Source: Desulfurococcales archaeon
GTDB taxonomy: Archaea > Thermoproteota > Thermoprotei_A > Sulfolobales > Desulfurococcaceae
Assembly: GCA_027083045.1 (NCBI GenBank)
Contig: JALWQP010000056.1
Coordinates: forward strand, 469 to 6,632
Direction: 5' to 3'
DNA length: 6,164 nucleotides
The position numbers and the translations under genes are program-made. The notes beneath the pieces were generated by a model. The model had not been told where the DNA came from and searched no databases. It saw nothing but the letters and a program-made list of their open reading frames with translations. Positions 6,123 through 6,164 of the stretch are shown one piece after another. The stretch's first letter is position 1, and each line of letters begins with the position of its first letter.

Positions 6123-6164
6123 GCCACGAGAAACTCTAGGCTACGAGACAATATACCAGTGTGA

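Noticed and set aside
5816..6139. Plus-strand frame overlapping the transporter C-terminus
   Set aside because: It is in another frame across the conserved second hairpin of the transporter, with a low-complexity Arg/His/Asn-rich translation and no ribosome binding site of its own.
6123..6148. Two near-identical GCYACGAGA segments after the transporter stop
   Set aside because: They are two 9-mers with one mismatch, right at the window edge. There is too little sequence to call a repeat or a terminator.

Overview
The window looks like chromosomal DNA of a hyperthermophilic crenarchaeon, most plausibly one of the Desulfurococcales. The reasons are heavy ATA (Ile) and AGG/AGA (Arg) codon use, TATA-box promoters with short leaders, GGAGGTG-type ribosome binding sites, T-run terminators without hairpins, and secreted proteins crowded with N-x-T glycosylation sequons. 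The genus is inferred, not shown.

Layout. Positions 1-354 are the C-terminal quarter of a sodium/aspartate symporter of the GltPh type, cut by the window edge, followed by a T-rich terminator. At 524-1072 (+) is a small basic cytosolic protein of unknown function with its own promoter. It converges, with a 13-nt gap between stop codons, on a large minus-strand gene (1086-3464). That gene encodes a secreted, almost wholly helical glycoprotein of about 792 residues. The 153-nt region between 3465 and 3617 holds two divergent promoters separated by three copies of CGTGAAACC. At 3618-4556 (+) is a membrane-tethered transcription regulator: signal peptide, glycosylatable extracellular domain, Ser/Thr/Pro-rich linker, one membrane helix and a cytoplasmic winged helix-turn-helix. 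A 267-nt stretch with no convincing gene follows. At 4824-6122 (+) is a complete ArsB/NhaD-type ion transporter, then 42 nt with no recognised gene.

The most interesting part is the divergent pair. A regulator whose sensor lies outside the cell and whose DNA-binding domain lies inside is transcribed away from a cell-surface coiled-coil glycoprotein. The repeated sequence between their promoters is a ready candidate operator. I infer a surface-sensing, one-component circuit that controls the glycoprotein and the regulator itself.

The glycoprotein contains a previously hidden regularity. Its C-terminal 460 or so residues are four to five diverged units with a period of 96, 103, 102 and 102 residues. 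Sequons sit at the two predicted turns of most units. The spacing resembles a spectrin-type triple-helical repeat, although homology to spectrin is not claimed.
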